Below, piece after piece: positions 18,277 through 28,435 of a stretch of DNA of 64,000 bases. How positions within the stretch are numbered: the first letter of the stretch is position 1; the number at the start of each line of letters is the position of its first letter. The position numbers and the translations under genes are program-made. Where the stretch lies: positions 1-64,000 of the forward strand of contig NZ_KB894127.1 in NCBI RefSeq assembly GCF_000374365.1, written 5' to 3'. This stretch comes from Bacteroides gallinarum DSM 18171 = JCM 13658. GTDB taxonomy: Bacteria; Bacteroidota; Bacteroidia; Bacteroidales; Bacteroidaceae. The notes below the pieces were generated by a model that saw only the letters and a program-made list of their open reading frames with translations, was not told the origin of the DNA and did not search any database.

Positions 18277-19259
18277 TATTTAATGTGTAGAATTTTATAA
18301 AATTTGTCAATAATTCTATCTTTTAATATACGTTGTGTATGCCAGCAATAGCCTTTTTTCTTTATTTTCTGGAAATTGTCAATTGTTACAGTTTCTACTT
18401 CTAAAGGTAAAAATTCGTCTGGGACGATTTTAAATTTATCCATTTGTAAGATGGATAAATTTAGTTTCATTACACGTTTTTGTAGATGCATATATAAAAA
18501 AAATTCCCTTTTTAAGATTCCGTTTTCTATATACAAGCGGTATAATCGTCCATTATCCCATAAGTATAGAGCTTCTCTCCTTTTCTCTATTTCATAACCA
18601 TATGGTGCAGTTATATTTCCTATTCCTACATATTTTGTTCGGCGAAAATCATTATAAGACATTGATATATTTAATGATAAATCTTTATTAAATACAGATT
18701 TATTTTGAGATATAAAAATACGATTGATGTTATAGTTATTATTCCATTCTTCGTCAAACCAACAAATAGAAGGATTTTCTAAAACTTCTTTATATACATA
18801 TTTATTGTTATATTTGGACATGAAAATCCTATTATTTTCTGTTGTATTACGATAAATAGTCATATGTCCAAGGCAAAACAATTTGTCATATTGGTCTAAA
18901 AAGCTTTTTGTTAGAATGCCGTTTAAATCACCCATTAACACGTCTGTATCGCAGTGTCCCCAATATCTGTATTCTTTAATGTATTCTTCAAAAATATAAC
19001 CATACATGGGCTTTAAATCACATAATTTATATGGATTTTTTAATTTTACCTTACATTCAAATTTTGATTGTACTAATTTTTGACATTCTTCGAATGTCAT
19101 ACTAATTTTATGTACATTTGGCGGGTACGTATAATTAGTATTATCATCTGTGAATATTAACCAATCAAAATTGTTATTCAAACAGCATGTTTTTAGAAAT
19201 AGGGGAAAATAATTTGAAAAACATCCAAAATAAGGAATAATAAAACATAGTTCTTTCAC
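18276..19259 (-). CDS. DUF6625-type putative glycosyltransferase
   Basis: 327 aa. Opening CFIIPYFGCFSNYFPLFLKT, central CDLKPMYGYIFEEYIKEY and YWGHCDTDVLMGDL give a DXD-like CDTD motif. This matches a family often seen in Bacteroidetes capsule clusters and annotated DUF6625; by fold and setting it is likely a GT-A glycosyltransferase. A paralogue lies at 24594-25619 with the same block order. It overlaps the polymerase gene by 4 nt. Confidence 0.65.
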   Translation of the reverse strand: MKELCFIIPYFGCFSNYFPLFLKTCCLNNNFDWLIFTDDNTNYTYPPNVHKISMTFEECQKLVQSKFECKVKLKNPYKLCDLKPMYGYIFEEYIKEYRYWGHCDTDVLMGDLNGILTKSFLDQYDKLFCLGHMTIYRNTTENNRIFMSKYNNKYVYKEVLENPSICWFDEEWNNNYNINRIFISQNKSVFNKDLSLNISMSYNDFRRTKYVGIGNITAPYGYEIEKRREALYLWDNGRLYRLYIENGILKREFFLYMHLQKRVMKLNLSILQMDKFKIVPDEFLPLEVETVTIDNFQKIKKKGYCWHTQRILKDRIIDKFYKILHIK

Positions 19260-20512
19260 TTTTTTATCTTATTTTTTCTTATTACAAGTTCACGAGTTAC
19301 ACAAGGCCCTAAACCTAATATAAAATAAGGTACTGTGGCATAGAAAATACGTAATGTTGCATTATACCATATGGTGAGAACACATATTAGTGTTATAGTA
19401 ATTGTTATATCATATAAATATCGGTATTGTATGGGTGCTTTATATTTATTATGCAAATTATAAATCAATAGGCTACCAAAAAAAGAAACATATAGTATTA
19501 TGCCCAGCCATCCTGTTTGTAGGAACAGATTCTGAAAACTGAACCAATTATAATTAAGATATCTGTATTTATCAAAAAAAGAAGTATCAAGAAGCAGAAG
19601 TTGGTTTTCAATAGCATTTCCTAATCCTATGCCGAAAATGTACTCAATAGGAGAACCGAAGAATTTTTCTTGTATAATAGGAGCACTTCCAATACGTGGG
19701 AGGCCATAACTCCAACCACCGGATTGTTGGGCGTATTCTAGCGCATCATTTATATTGGTTAATGTTCCGGCTTGGCCTTCAGAAAGATTATTAAAGGCAA
19801 TGATGATAGCAATAAGCATTATTATACTTGTGAGTAATTTTTTAGGAGTAAAGCCATTTGATAAAGAAAAATAAAATAGAATAACTGCTGCTTCAATAAA
19901 AATAAATCTTTCATCTTGTATTATTGCTATAAAAAAACAAGATATAAGGACGAACAGCAGTTTTTGTAAAGAAACTAACCGTTGGTAGTAAGCATAAAAA
20001 TAATATGTCATTAATACACCGCAAAATATATCTTGAGTTACACCTGCTGTAAATGCTCCATTATTAAAATCTTCTGTATAGCCAAAGACGAGCCATTGTA
20101 CAAGAGTGAAAAAAATATTTAAAAATTGAAATTTATAAAGTAATTTAAATATATGATGATAATCTTTAATTTTAAGATAAGCAGCGGAGGCAAATAATAA
20201 TACCATTGATAAGTAGTCACCTCGGAATCCAAATACATAATTGAAAGGACTGACAGATTGTAATAAAGCCCCTATGACAGATGCTATAAACATCGTTATC
20301 ATAATTATGAAAGGGAATTCTAATTTACAAATCTTTATTTGATAGGGATGATAATATACAAGTATTATTATAGAGATGAGTTCGGATATGTAACAAAGGT
20401 TTCGATTTAAACCAAAGTTCTTAGCCAATAACTCATAAGAAAAAAATGTTATTAGAGCATAGTAGATAAGCCGGCGCGGTCCTTGAATATTTTTATCTAG
20501 AATTTTAATCAT
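19256..20512 (-). CDS. O-antigen/capsule polymerase-like membrane protein (Wzy)
   Basis: 418 aa, about eleven hydrophobic helices with a larger periplasmic loop around residues 245-330 (SYGLPRIGSAPIIQEKFFGS ... ENQLLLLDTSFFDKYRYLN), the arrangement of Wzy/WaaL-type O-antigen ligase-polymerase proteins. It is the only such protein in the cluster, so it is the probable polymerase acting with the flippase at 23041-24582. Sequence conservation in this family is weak, so the assignment rests on topology and context. Confidence 0.72.
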   Translation of the reverse strand: MIKILDKNIQGPRRLIYYALITFFSYELLAKNFGLNRNLCYISELISIIILVYYHPYQIKICKLEFPFIIMITMFIASVIGALLQSVSPFNYVFGFRGDYLSMVLLFASAAYLKIKDYHHIFKLLYKFQFLNIFFTLVQWLVFGYTEDFNNGAFTAGVTQDIFCGVLMTYYFYAYYQRLVSLQKLLFVLISCFFIAIIQDERFIFIEAAVILFYFSLSNGFTPKKLLTSIIMLIAIIIAFNNLSEGQAGTLTNINDALEYAQQSGGWSYGLPRIGSAPIIQEKFFGSPIEYIFGIGLGNAIENQLLLLDTSFFDKYRYLNYNWFSFQNLFLQTGWLGIILYVSFFGSLLIYNLHNKYKAPIQYRYLYDITITITLICVLTIWYNATLRIFYATVPYFILGLGPCVTRELVIRKNKIKK

Positions 20513-20514
20513 AC

Positions 20515-21297
20515 TTACATATTAACGGCTCTTTTCATTATGTAAATAGCTTTAGCTGTTTTACTTGCCAGCCTATAACCAATATAATGGCTTAATTTAA
20601 AACGTAGTTTACGTTCAGCTAAAGCTTCTTTTGATGCCCATGTTACAGAGAAATGATGTATGCTATAAGTATTATCAGTAAGGAATAGCATTCTATCTGT
20701 TATATTAGATAGAGGACAAAAATATTCAGCTGAATAAGCGATACCACCATTAAAACGTTGTGTTTTTCCATTGTCAATCAGTCCATTTTTCTTAAGTATT
20801 TGTGTTTGATAACGTGGACACGCAATGAGATTTAATGAACCATCAGTATTATAAAAGCTGAGTTTTTCATAAAGCTCAAGCATTTGTTTTAATATTTTAT
20901 GTCCGCTAACAGAACCGAAACCTAATCCAAAAGCTACTGATTGTTCTATTACTGCACTTTTTTTGAACATTAATGGATCACGGCTTTCAAAGCCGCAAAA
21001 CATTTCTTCAGAGAGCAATGGATTGAATGATTTTATAACTTCTACATCTGTGTCCAAGTAAATTCCACCATATTTATATACTACGTCTATGCGACAATAA
21101 TCTGATACGAATGCCCATTTTTTTTCTTTATAGGCATCACTCATATACTGATTTTTATGTACATTATAATTACTTTCGTCCCAGCGTTTAATTTCATAGT
21201 CAGGGAGATATTTATGCCATGATGCTATGCATTGTTTGACATCGTCTGGTTCAGGATTTCCACCGAACCAACAATAATGAATAATTTTAGGTATCAT
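20515..21297 (-). CDS. Glycosyltransferase with DXD motif (GT32 type)
   Basis: 260 aa. IPKIIHYCWFGGNPEPDDVK and YGGIYLDTDVEVIKSFNPLL are the defining blocks of the Gly_transf_sug/OCH1-like family, with LDTDVE as the metal-binding DXD. The C-terminal TYSIHHFSVTWASK also fits. Likely a retaining cytoplasmic transferase for one sugar of the repeat unit. It is 2 bp from the polymerase gene. Confidence 0.88.
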   Translation of the reverse strand: MIPKIIHYCWFGGNPEPDDVKQCIASWHKYLPDYEIKRWDESNYNVHKNQYMSDAYKEKKWAFVSDYCRIDVVYKYGGIYLDTDVEVIKSFNPLLSEEMFCGFESRDPLMFKKSAVIEQSVAFGLGFGSVSGHKILKQMLELYEKLSFYNTDGSLNLIACPRYQTQILKKNGLIDNGKTQRFNGGIAYSAEYFCPLSNITDRMLFLTDNTYSIHHFSVTWASKEALAERKLRFKLSHYIGYRLASKTAKAIYIMKRAVNM

Positions 21298-21321
21298 ATT
21301 TGTATAAGCTGATATTTTAAA

Positions 21322-22239
21322 TCAATATTTGAGTAGTTTTTTAGATAGAGTAAATAATCCACAAGCTAAACATAAATAGCCACCTAACCAACGTAGACTG
21401 CGAGTTTCACAGAATGCAGCTCTTTTATTATATTTCAGTAATTCTATCCAGACCTCTTTATTTGAAACCACTTTATACATGTAACCTTCGGATAAGATAC
21501 TTAAGCGCATTTTTCTTTTGTCAGATTCAAAATCTTTAATTGTTAGACTTTTGCATAATTCTCCATAGAAAATACAACGCATTTCATAAGTTCTACGAGT
21601 GAAATTATGAGTAATTGAATTTTCATTCATTACATAATGGTAGAAAGCCTTGGATAAATAGGCTGTTTTTATGGGATATTGGTACAATTGTATCCATGTG
21701 AGTAAATCTTCACAATGGTCTATGCCTGTGGTGAATTTTATCCCGTGTTTGTTGTAACAAGCTCGTTTTACGAGCTTGTTCCAACAACTACCATGTAGTT
21801 GTTGGAACAAGCCATGTAAAATGGATATGTGGTCAAGTGCATCAGGCTGTTGTTCAACATATTTTTCAGTGTTTCCATTATTTGTATAAAAATCACATAT
21901 AACTACATCTGCGTTTTCTTCAATTGCTTTGTTGTAGAGTTCTTCTAGCATAGTAGGCTCTACCCAATCATCAGCATCTGCATGTATGATATATTCTCCT
22001 TTTGCGTTATCTAATCCTATCTGCCTAGTTGCACTCACACCGGAATTTAGTTTGTGAAATACATGGATGCGGTTATCTTTTATTGCATATTCATCGCAAA
22101 TAATGTTTGAGCAGTCGGTACTTCCATCGTTGATAAGTAATAATTCAAAATCAGAGAATGTTTGAGCTAGTATACTTTCTATCATCCGTGATAATGAATT
22201 GGCTGCATTGTAAATAGGAAGAATTACTGATATTTTCAT
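21322..22239 (-). CDS. Glycosyltransferase family 2
   Basis: 305 aa. KISVILPIYNAANSLSRMIE, LLINDGSTDCSN and HADADDWVEPTM give the GT-A nucleotide site and DXD. A Cys-containing inverted repeat-like patch occurs in the coding DNA near 21755-21800 (gttgtt and gagctt units) without breaking the frame. It is the third GT2 of the cluster. Acceptor and donor unknown. Confidence 0.9.
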   Translation of the reverse strand: MKISVILPIYNAANSLSRMIESILAQTFSDFELLLINDGSTDCSNIICDEYAIKDNRIHVFHKLNSGVSATRQIGLDNAKGEYIIHADADDWVEPTMLEELYNKAIEENADVVICDFYTNNGNTEKYVEQQPDALDHISILHGLFQQLHGSCWNKLVKRACYNKHGIKFTTGIDHCEDLLTWIQLYQYPIKTAYLSKAFYHYVMNENSITHNFTRRTYEMRCIFYGELCKSLTIKDFESDKRKMRLSILSEGYMYKVVSNKEVWIELLKYNKRAAFCETRSLRWLGGYLCLACGLFTLSKKLLKY

Positions 22240-22314
22240 TTATCTTTTTTATGCTTGATTTGTTTATGCTTATTGATTTTTGTTAGGTATCTTATCTTCC
22301 AAGCATAAGCTTAC

Positions 22315-22814
22315 TCAGATTGGTACATGGGTAATAACTTTGTGAATACCAATACATGCAAAAACGATTGCAATGTTAATAGAACCATATATACCGAATT
22401 CAACAATGCCGGAGCAATGGTTAGTTATGCTATCCCCTTTGTACATACTGTGAGTAAAAGTGATTACATTCTGTAGCATTTTAAATAAGAGAAAATAGTG
22501 TAAGAAATATATTTCAATAGTATTCTGTTTAATAATTTGCAATATTGTGAAAATCATGTATTTGTGTTTGCATGGGGTAAACGTTGAAATCTGTTTATTG
22601 TAAATGATTTTGAAAAAAATATCCTTTACAATAAAATAGGCGGATAGACCACTGTTATACTGGTTACCAATAAGGAAATATAAATGCAGAAGGTTTGTTA
22701 AGGCTGATGTTTCGCCATATCCTACACAAAACAAAAGAATATGACTATATATTACAATAAAGTCGCAATTTCTCGTAGAACATCAATATATAATAATCGT
22801 TGTTTCATTGTCAT
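22315..22814 (-). pseudogene. Decayed acyltransferase family 3
   Basis: From the Met at 22808 or 22814 the coding strand reads MKQRLLYIDVLREIATLL and then a stop, the usual acyltransferase-3 opening. The remaining 139-codon frame contains NTIEIYFLHYFLLFKM, the family's C-terminal helix, followed by a last hydrophobic segment. The stretch between is too short, so most of the middle is deleted and at least one stop is present. Two capsule acyltransferases in this locus are therefore dead while one (11868-12866) is intact. Confidence 0.72.
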
Positions 22815-23040
22815 AAGTTGTTAGTATCTACTTTTGGGGTGTCTTATAGAGGAAAGTATATTTCAGTAGTTTTCTTATAGCCTCCGTCAAAAGTTGAATG
22901 TATTTAAATGTTTATTTGGGGGATTTAGATGGTCATCGGTAATAAATTCTCAAATTGGTATAACCTAGTATAACATTTTGAAGAACTCGTGTAAACATTC
23001 CACATAACGTTTCATGACATATAGATATAGGAGTTACTAA

Positions 23041-24582
23041 TTATTCATTACGTGGGAGATATTTTACTTTTCTAAAACGCCCTACAATTTTTTGTTGTAC
23101 TAATATGCGTGTTTCTTTATTGAGAGCAAAAATATACATAATTGTTATAGTACAAATTACGGATAGGCTACAAACCGCTAGAAAACGGATAGCTCCATCT
23201 TTCATGTTGCAATGAATCCAATATGGAATGATACATGATAATCCGATTAAAAAATATGTTTTTAGGATAACTCTTTTTAAAAAAGCAAATGAGGGAAAAC
23301 CGACATATTTTCTTATAATCCATAATGTAGTGAAAAGTCCTAAAAACTGAGGCATTACATTGACTATATAGGTCATTATTGGATTAAATCCCAATTTCAA
23401 AACAAGGTAAACGAGCGGCAAGACAATAATGGGAGTTGTATTGGCTATTAAAGCTAACTGTTTAATATGTCCAGATGCCATGATACCTCGATCAATCATG
23501 GTATATGAGTTGACTATAATAGATGAAATCATTGTAATTTTAATAAACTCAGATGTATATTGCGGAACTTCTTTCAGCCAAAGTTTAAGAACATAGTCTA
23601 TTTCTAAAAAAATGGGAACTGCTATGATTGATATAAGAAAGAGGGTATACTGTGTAATATTGAAAATGAGTTGTTCAAAGTGTTTCCGGTCATTACTACC
23701 ATAATACTTTATAAGTTGTGGCTCTGCTGCAATAATGAAACCATTTACAAATATATTGATAGTTGTGGTGACTGTTGCAGCTAAACCGCGGGCAGCATTT
23801 ACTATTGTGTTGAAAAATATATTCAATAAAATAGATAGCCCTTGACTATTGGTTATTTGTAAAATACTGGAAATGGTGGACCAGCCGGAAAAGTGAATCA
23901 TTTCTTTGAAAAGCGCATTATCTATTTTGAATGAAAATGAACATTCTTGAAAGTGTCGTAGGCAGTAAATATGATAAATAATAACATTTGTGACACATAG
24001 AACTAATAATAATGCTGAATAAATGATGAGTTTGTCTCCCGGAATAAATACTAACAGGAAAAGTATCATTACTTTAGCAATTACATCAGAAATGCTCATA
24101 ATAGCATAGATGTTAAACTGCTCATGTGCTGTTACTGCAGCTGTATAGGGCGTTTGAGTTATATTGAGGAATACGCTTAGTACAGAAAACTGGAAAACCC
24201 AATTAGCAGCAATCATTCGGGTTGGATCGATATTAAGTTTCGTATTAAGAAACCAAATACCTATGGTCTCTAGCAAAATAACAATAAAAATGCCTGCAAT
24301 TAAATGAATAATAAAGGCGGTAGAAAAGGTACGTTTCATGAGCTTTGCATTGCCTTTTCCAAGGTTTAATGCTAAAAAACGTCTGGTTCCTGTCTGTAGA
24401 ATGCTATTTAGTATAGTAAACAGTGATACAAATCCTCCTACGACGTTGTTCACTCCATAATCGGACGCACCGAGTTTTTCGAGTACAATACGAGTTGTGA
24501 AAAAACTAAGTGCCATGATAACGAATTGTCGTATATACAGATAAACTGTATTTCTAAAAATTCGTTTATTGTTTTGTTCCAT
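23041..24582 (-). CDS. Polysaccharide flippase (Wzx-like)
   Basis: 513 aa, 12-14 hydrophobic helices. FRNTVYLYIRQFVIMALSFF and TRIVLEKLGASDYGVNNVVG are typical of the MATE-like polysaccharide transporter family in Bacteroides capsule loci. It should flip lipid-linked repeat units across the inner membrane for polymerisation. The 226 bp upstream (22815-23040) show nothing recognisable. Confidence 0.9.
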   Translation of the reverse strand: MEQNNKRIFRNTVYLYIRQFVIMALSFFTTRIVLEKLGASDYGVNNVVGGFVSLFTILNSILQTGTRRFLALNLGKGNAKLMKRTFSTAFIIHLIAGIFIVILLETIGIWFLNTKLNIDPTRMIAANWVFQFSVLSVFLNITQTPYTAAVTAHEQFNIYAIMSISDVIAKVMILFLLVFIPGDKLIIYSALLLVLCVTNVIIYHIYCLRHFQECSFSFKIDNALFKEMIHFSGWSTISSILQITNSQGLSILLNIFFNTIVNAARGLAATVTTTINIFVNGFIIAAEPQLIKYYGSNDRKHFEQLIFNITQYTLFLISIIAVPIFLEIDYVLKLWLKEVPQYTSEFIKITMISSIIVNSYTMIDRGIMASGHIKQLALIANTTPIIVLPLVYLVLKLGFNPIMTYIVNVMPQFLGLFTTLWIIRKYVGFPSFAFLKRVILKTYFLIGLSCIIPYWIHCNMKDGAIRFLAVCSLSVICTITIMYIFALNKETRILVQQKIVGRFRKVKYLPRNE

Positions 24583-24593
24583 ATTTATAATTT

Positions 24594-25619
24594 CTATTTT
24601 ATTTTCAAATGGAAATGCCTGTTCAAACGATTCTTGATTTTCTGCAGGTATTTTTTGTAATAAATAGAGGGATGGTTAGAATGATAAACAAGAGTGATTT
24701 TAGATATTGGAAAGTTATCTACAAAAGCATTTGGCCGTATTATATAACTGGATACATTATGAGTTTTGGTGGATATCTTTCGTTTATAAAAGTGTGCATA
24801 TAGAATAGGCCTATGTATAATATAGCCATTTTGATTAATGCCGACAGCAAATAATTCCTTTTCTTCCTTTTTATATATTACGTTAGAAAGTTCTTCTGCG
24901 GGTCTACGAATCCAAAAAGGTAATCGTTTTATATGCCTTTGGTAATCCATGTTATTCTTATATATGTCTATGTGGTTATATGCATCTGTAAAATCTATAT
25001 AAGATATACTTGGACTCTCAAAACATCTTCTTTCGGGCATATAACCACTCCAAAAGCATTCCGGATACATTTCGTAATATCTGCCTGCTACTCCGTATGG
25101 GAGTTCGTCAAACCATTCATTTTGGGAACTTCGAAATACATCTTGCCAATATATTTTACGCCAAAGTCCTCTTGCGGTTTTCCATATCTTTTCATATTTA
25201 GGATCATTTACGCGCTGTATATGAAAATGTCCCATTCCCAATAAATAGTCATAACGATTAAGTAGTTCTTCTGTTAAAAAATATCGAATATTTCCAAAGA
25301 TGAGGTCACAATCGCAATACCCCCAAAAGTCATATTGAGATACGTATTCAGAAAAAATATAAGGATATATGGGTCTAAAATCACAGAGTTTATATGCTTT
25401 TTCAAGATAAACTTCAAACCCTATATATTTTTCGATACGTTGTTTTATCTCTTGCAGGGTTGTTTGTACTATATAAATATTGGAAGAAGGTGATTCTAAC
25501 TTTTGGTCTGTTATTATTAAAAAATTTACAGTGCTGTTTTGGCGACAACTTTCTAGCCAAAAAGGAAACATTTCAGGGAACTTACCGAAATATGGCAATA
25601 TTATCAGTATAGTGTTCAT
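24594..25619 (-). CDS. DUF6625-type putative glycosyltransferase, second copy
   Basis: 341 aa. Shares the block order of the protein at 18276-19259: ILPYFGKFPEMFPFWLESCR, KAYKLCDFRPIYPYIFSEYV and FWGYCDCDLIFGNI, where CDCD replaces CDTD. The C-terminus is basic (KYLQKIKNRLNRHFHLKIK) and may bind the membrane. The two copies are clearly diverged, so they probably use different acceptors. Gene order places it directly before the flippase gene. Confidence 0.65.
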   Translation of the reverse strand: MNTILIILPYFGKFPEMFPFWLESCRQNSTVNFLIITDQKLESPSSNIYIVQTTLQEIKQRIEKYIGFEVYLEKAYKLCDFRPIYPYIFSEYVSQYDFWGYCDCDLIFGNIRYFLTEELLNRYDYLLGMGHFHIQRVNDPKYEKIWKTARGLWRKIYWQDVFRSSQNEWFDELPYGVAGRYYEMYPECFWSGYMPERRCFESPSISYIDFTDAYNHIDIYKNNMDYQRHIKRLPFWIRRPAEELSNVIYKKEEKELFAVGINQNGYIIHRPILYAHFYKRKISTKTHNVSSYIIRPNAFVDNFPISKITLVYHSNHPSIYYKKYLQKIKNRLNRHFHLKIK

Positions 25620-25680
25620 TATTATTTTCTCTTGAACTTTATAATTTGTAGTTTTCTATTATCTGATGAAGTTAAAGTAG

Positions 25681-25962
25681 TTACAGAGCAGGAGGACGTA
25701 GCAATAACTTTTTAATTAATTCTTTCATTATTCCTATTTTTTCGTTTTGTGTATCGATTGGATATGGAAGAACGTTTCCAATATTAGATGATATTCTTGT
25801 ATAAAATATTTTTGTGTAAGGGAATTAGTCAACTATCCTGTTCTTAAAAACTGTTGTTCTATAATAGATTGGCTGATATGAAATATATTTATAGTGGTGT
25901 AGTTCCAATTGTGAATAAAGTTTTTTGCTGAAAACATATGTTTTGTGTCTTTTGTTCAATTG
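25681..25962 (-). pseudogene. Remnant of an unidentified gene C-terminus
   Basis: The 420-bp gap between genes holds a minus-strand frame with a single internal stop. It reads SKKLYSQLELHHYKYISYQ, then TTVFKNRIVD, the stop, and then SSNIGNVLPYPIDTQ and MKELIKKLLLRPPAL to a stop at 25681. Both halves are in the same frame and have protein-like composition, which suggests a decayed capsule gene. I cannot name the family. The AT-rich DNA on either side shows nothing more. Confidence 0.4.
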
Positions 25963-26039
25963 CTACTGTAAGTCCGGGCTGATCATTTACTCCTTTTTGA
26001 TGTTATAAAAATAAATATTTTTTATTAGCATTTTTATAT

Positions 26040-26969
26040 TTATGTGTCAAAACAATAAGGCCATTTTTTAATACCTACCTTATGTAATATCTTTTTTGTT
26101 TTATTTTTTAACGAAATCCATTTTCCTTCATAATTTTTGGAATAACCATAATCTACAATACCCCAAGGCGTCATTTTTGCGTATTTATGATAATATTTTT
26201 TTAATGGAAAATTACAATCTCGAAACCAAGGCTTGCAAGCATCAATATAATGAATAATGATGGTTTTGTTACGATAGTTTTTTATGTCTTTTTTATATTG
26301 TATCGGTATTGCAAGTTGATGATGCAACCAATATAGTTGCATCATATTCCATTCGATAGATAACTGGTAAATATGTCCCTGACATATTTTATTGATAACA
26401 TCTTGTTCTGCAAATTTGATAATATTTCGATTAGCAGGGTCATTAAAATAAGAAAAACATTTTTCTCGGATTTTATCTTTGCGCCATTTTTCCAAATTGA
26501 AGTACATTAGACCACCATTACCATAAAAGCCATCTTGCGGGAGGGAAAGTCTTTTTTTATGTTGTTCACATGCTGCTTCATCCGGAGCTGCGGCTACATA
26601 GTAATTATTCATGTTAATTTTTTCCAAATCTTGGATACTATTTATGCAAATCATATCTGCATCCATATAAAGCATTAATTTGATATTAGGAAAGAGGTCT
26701 GCTGCATATAGTTTAAGTGAAGGGAAAATACCCCAATGTCCACAGATGGACAAATCAATCTCTAATTCTTGAGAATTAATTATTTTGATGTCAAGTTGAT
26801 GATTATATTTTTTTATTATCCAAATTAGCTTTTCTTCGTTTGTTTTAGAGATATCAGTAGCCAAAAGATGTACAAAGAATTGCATGTTTGAATTGTTTTC
26901 GAATACAGAAATAATAGTTGCCGCTACATGCGGAACATAACTGTCATTGGTAACATATAAAAGATGCAT
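26040..26969 (-). CDS. Glycosyltransferase family 8
   Basis: 309 aa. LLYVTNDSYVPHVAATIISV at the start, KLMLYMDADMICINSIQDLE with the DXD (DAD), the GGLMYFNLEKWRK block and IIHYIDACKPWFRD near the C-terminus are the four signatures of LgtC-like retaining transferases, which use UDP-Gal or UDP-Glc in known cases. It is separated by 1 bp from the pyruvyltransferase-like gene upstream. Confidence 0.9.
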   Translation of the reverse strand: MHLLYVTNDSYVPHVAATIISVFENNSNMQFFVHLLATDISKTNEEKLIWIIKKYNHQLDIKIINSQELEIDLSICGHWGIFPSLKLYAADLFPNIKLMLYMDADMICINSIQDLEKINMNNYYVAAAPDEAACEQHKKRLSLPQDGFYGNGGLMYFNLEKWRKDKIREKCFSYFNDPANRNIIKFAEQDVINKICQGHIYQLSIEWNMMQLYWLHHQLAIPIQYKKDIKNYRNKTIIIHYIDACKPWFRDCNFPLKKYYHKYAKMTPWGIVDYGYSKNYEGKWISLKNKTKKILHKVGIKKWPYCFDT

Positions 26970-26970
26970 A

Positions 26971-28008
26971 TTAAGAACTTGATTTTATAAATGAAAGGCA
27001 AGAATTTATTAATCTATTAGCAATATTTTCCCAACCTGTTTTTACTTTGGGAAAATTGTTTCTATCTATTTTTTGTTTTGTAAGTGTATTTGTTAAGTGA
27101 AGGCCATCCCATGTTATAGTATTAAATAGATTAATAAGACCTCCGAAGCGGTCTGTGCTATATTTACTGTCATTAGTATTTTCTACAAAAATAACAGGCG
27201 TTTCAAGCCCTGTACATGGGAGTGCACAGTGGATTCGTGAAGTGATGACACAAGAGGCTTCAGAATAGCATTTTACCAAATGCTCGGCATACTTCATTTT
27301 TTCTTCTTGGCTAGGATATTCTTTTTGAATATTGTAATTATATTGATTGATATATTCTGCATTAACTAGCATATCATAGTCAAATATTTTACTATATTCT
27401 TTGAGAAAATAAGCATTATAAAAATCAGCTTTTATTCCTTTCTCATTTTTTTTAGTAGATATTTTTTTTACCGCTTTATAATGTGCGAAAAGATATAAAA
27501 AGGTTTTGATAGATATCCATTTATGGTGTTCTATAAGTCCAGCTTCACATGTGTAAGGTTCTACAATATAAACTTTGTTATTCCGCTTTAGGGATTTATA
27601 TTTATAACCTAATGTTAAGGTCATACATCCTGAAAAATAAGCATCTATCCCTTTGGACTTTAGTAATTTAACGCTATTCGTATCACGACATCCAATGGGT
27701 TCGTGTTGTTTGAAGTAGTTAACACTTTGAGTGTTTAGAAATTCAGGTAAACCGCAGCGATTGATATGAAGAGCCACAAAAAGTGGGTGGATATTAACTG
27801 CAGGTGGCCAATTCTCTGGATGATTCATATACCAACCATTCATAATTATTGATATTGGTTCATCTGTATAAGAATTTAATTCCGTTTCTCTTTCTATGTA
27901 TGCATCAACTTTGGGAAGGAATTGGCGCGAAGCTAGTGCTTGTATATAATCTCCTATATTAATTTTCTCATCAACTCCTGTGCTGACAGCTAAAATTCCA
28001 TATTTCAT
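26971..28008 (-). CDS. Polysaccharide pyruvyl transferase family protein
   Basis: 345 aa. GILAVSTGVDEKINIGDYIQ and the C-terminal ASCVITSRIHCALPCTGLETPV (SRIH and a Pro-Cys-Thr-Gly loop) are hallmarks of the WcaK/CsaB family, which adds pyruvate ketals to sugars or acts as a related GT-B transferase. It is the first gene of the main capsule transcript, about 420 nt downstream of the mapped promoter. Substrate unknown. Confidence 0.82.
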   Translation of the reverse strand: MKYGILAVSTGVDEKINIGDYIQALASRQFLPKVDAYIERETELNSYTDEPISIIMNGWYMNHPENWPPAVNIHPLFVALHINRCGLPEFLNTQSVNYFKQHEPIGCRDTNSVKLLKSKGIDAYFSGCMTLTLGYKYKSLKRNNKVYIVEPYTCEAGLIEHHKWISIKTFLYLFAHYKAVKKISTKKNEKGIKADFYNAYFLKEYSKIFDYDMLVNAEYINQYNYNIQKEYPSQEEKMKYAEHLVKCYSEASCVITSRIHCALPCTGLETPVIFVENTNDSKYSTDRFGGLINLFNTITWDGLHLTNTLTKQKIDRNNFPKVKTGWENIANRLINSCLSFIKSSS

Positions 28009-28435
28009 TTATTTTATAGAATAAGTTTTGATTATGTTATTTTTTAGAAGTATCTGTTTATTTAGTGGTAGATCTTCTATTTATTAGGTTTTAATAAGAT
28101 TTTCTTGAAAATATTGATTTAAATATTCTGAACTAAAAAAAATAAAATATTTGTGGCTCTATATAATTGTCTTATTTGTCCGTTGTTGACAATAGAATAT
28201 TATGGTAGCAAAATAATATCTTTTCAGTTAGATTTGTATCAGATGTTTATATTGTACATAATTTCCTATTAGGAGAATACAGAACTTTTATAGGTTATTG
28301 GAGGAAAGATAAAGGAATACTACTAGTAATATTTGTATAATTACATCGTTTTATCGGTACAAATTAGTACGCTACGCCCTCGCCCCTCCCAAATCATTGA
28401 GCAGGCGAAAGCAGTAGCAATTGATAAATGCGTGG
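28009..28435 (-). other. Long leader of the capsule operon
   Basis: About 430 bases without a gene between the promoter and the first capsule gene. It is very AT-rich. Near its start it contains an ops-like element and a small GTAC-AAATTA-GTAC hairpin (28357-28370). A NusG-like antiterminator made from the neighbouring operon could act here. No riboswitch fold was recognised. Confidence 0.5.
28368..28377 (-). promoter_or_regulatory. ops-like element in the capsule leader
   Basis: Minus-strand GCGTAGCGTA, 59 nt downstream of the -7 box. It shares the core GTAGCGT with the RfaH ops element and matches the GCGTAGCRTA cores at 7003 and 8971, which lie at similar distances from their -7 boxes. 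Confidence 0.5.
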
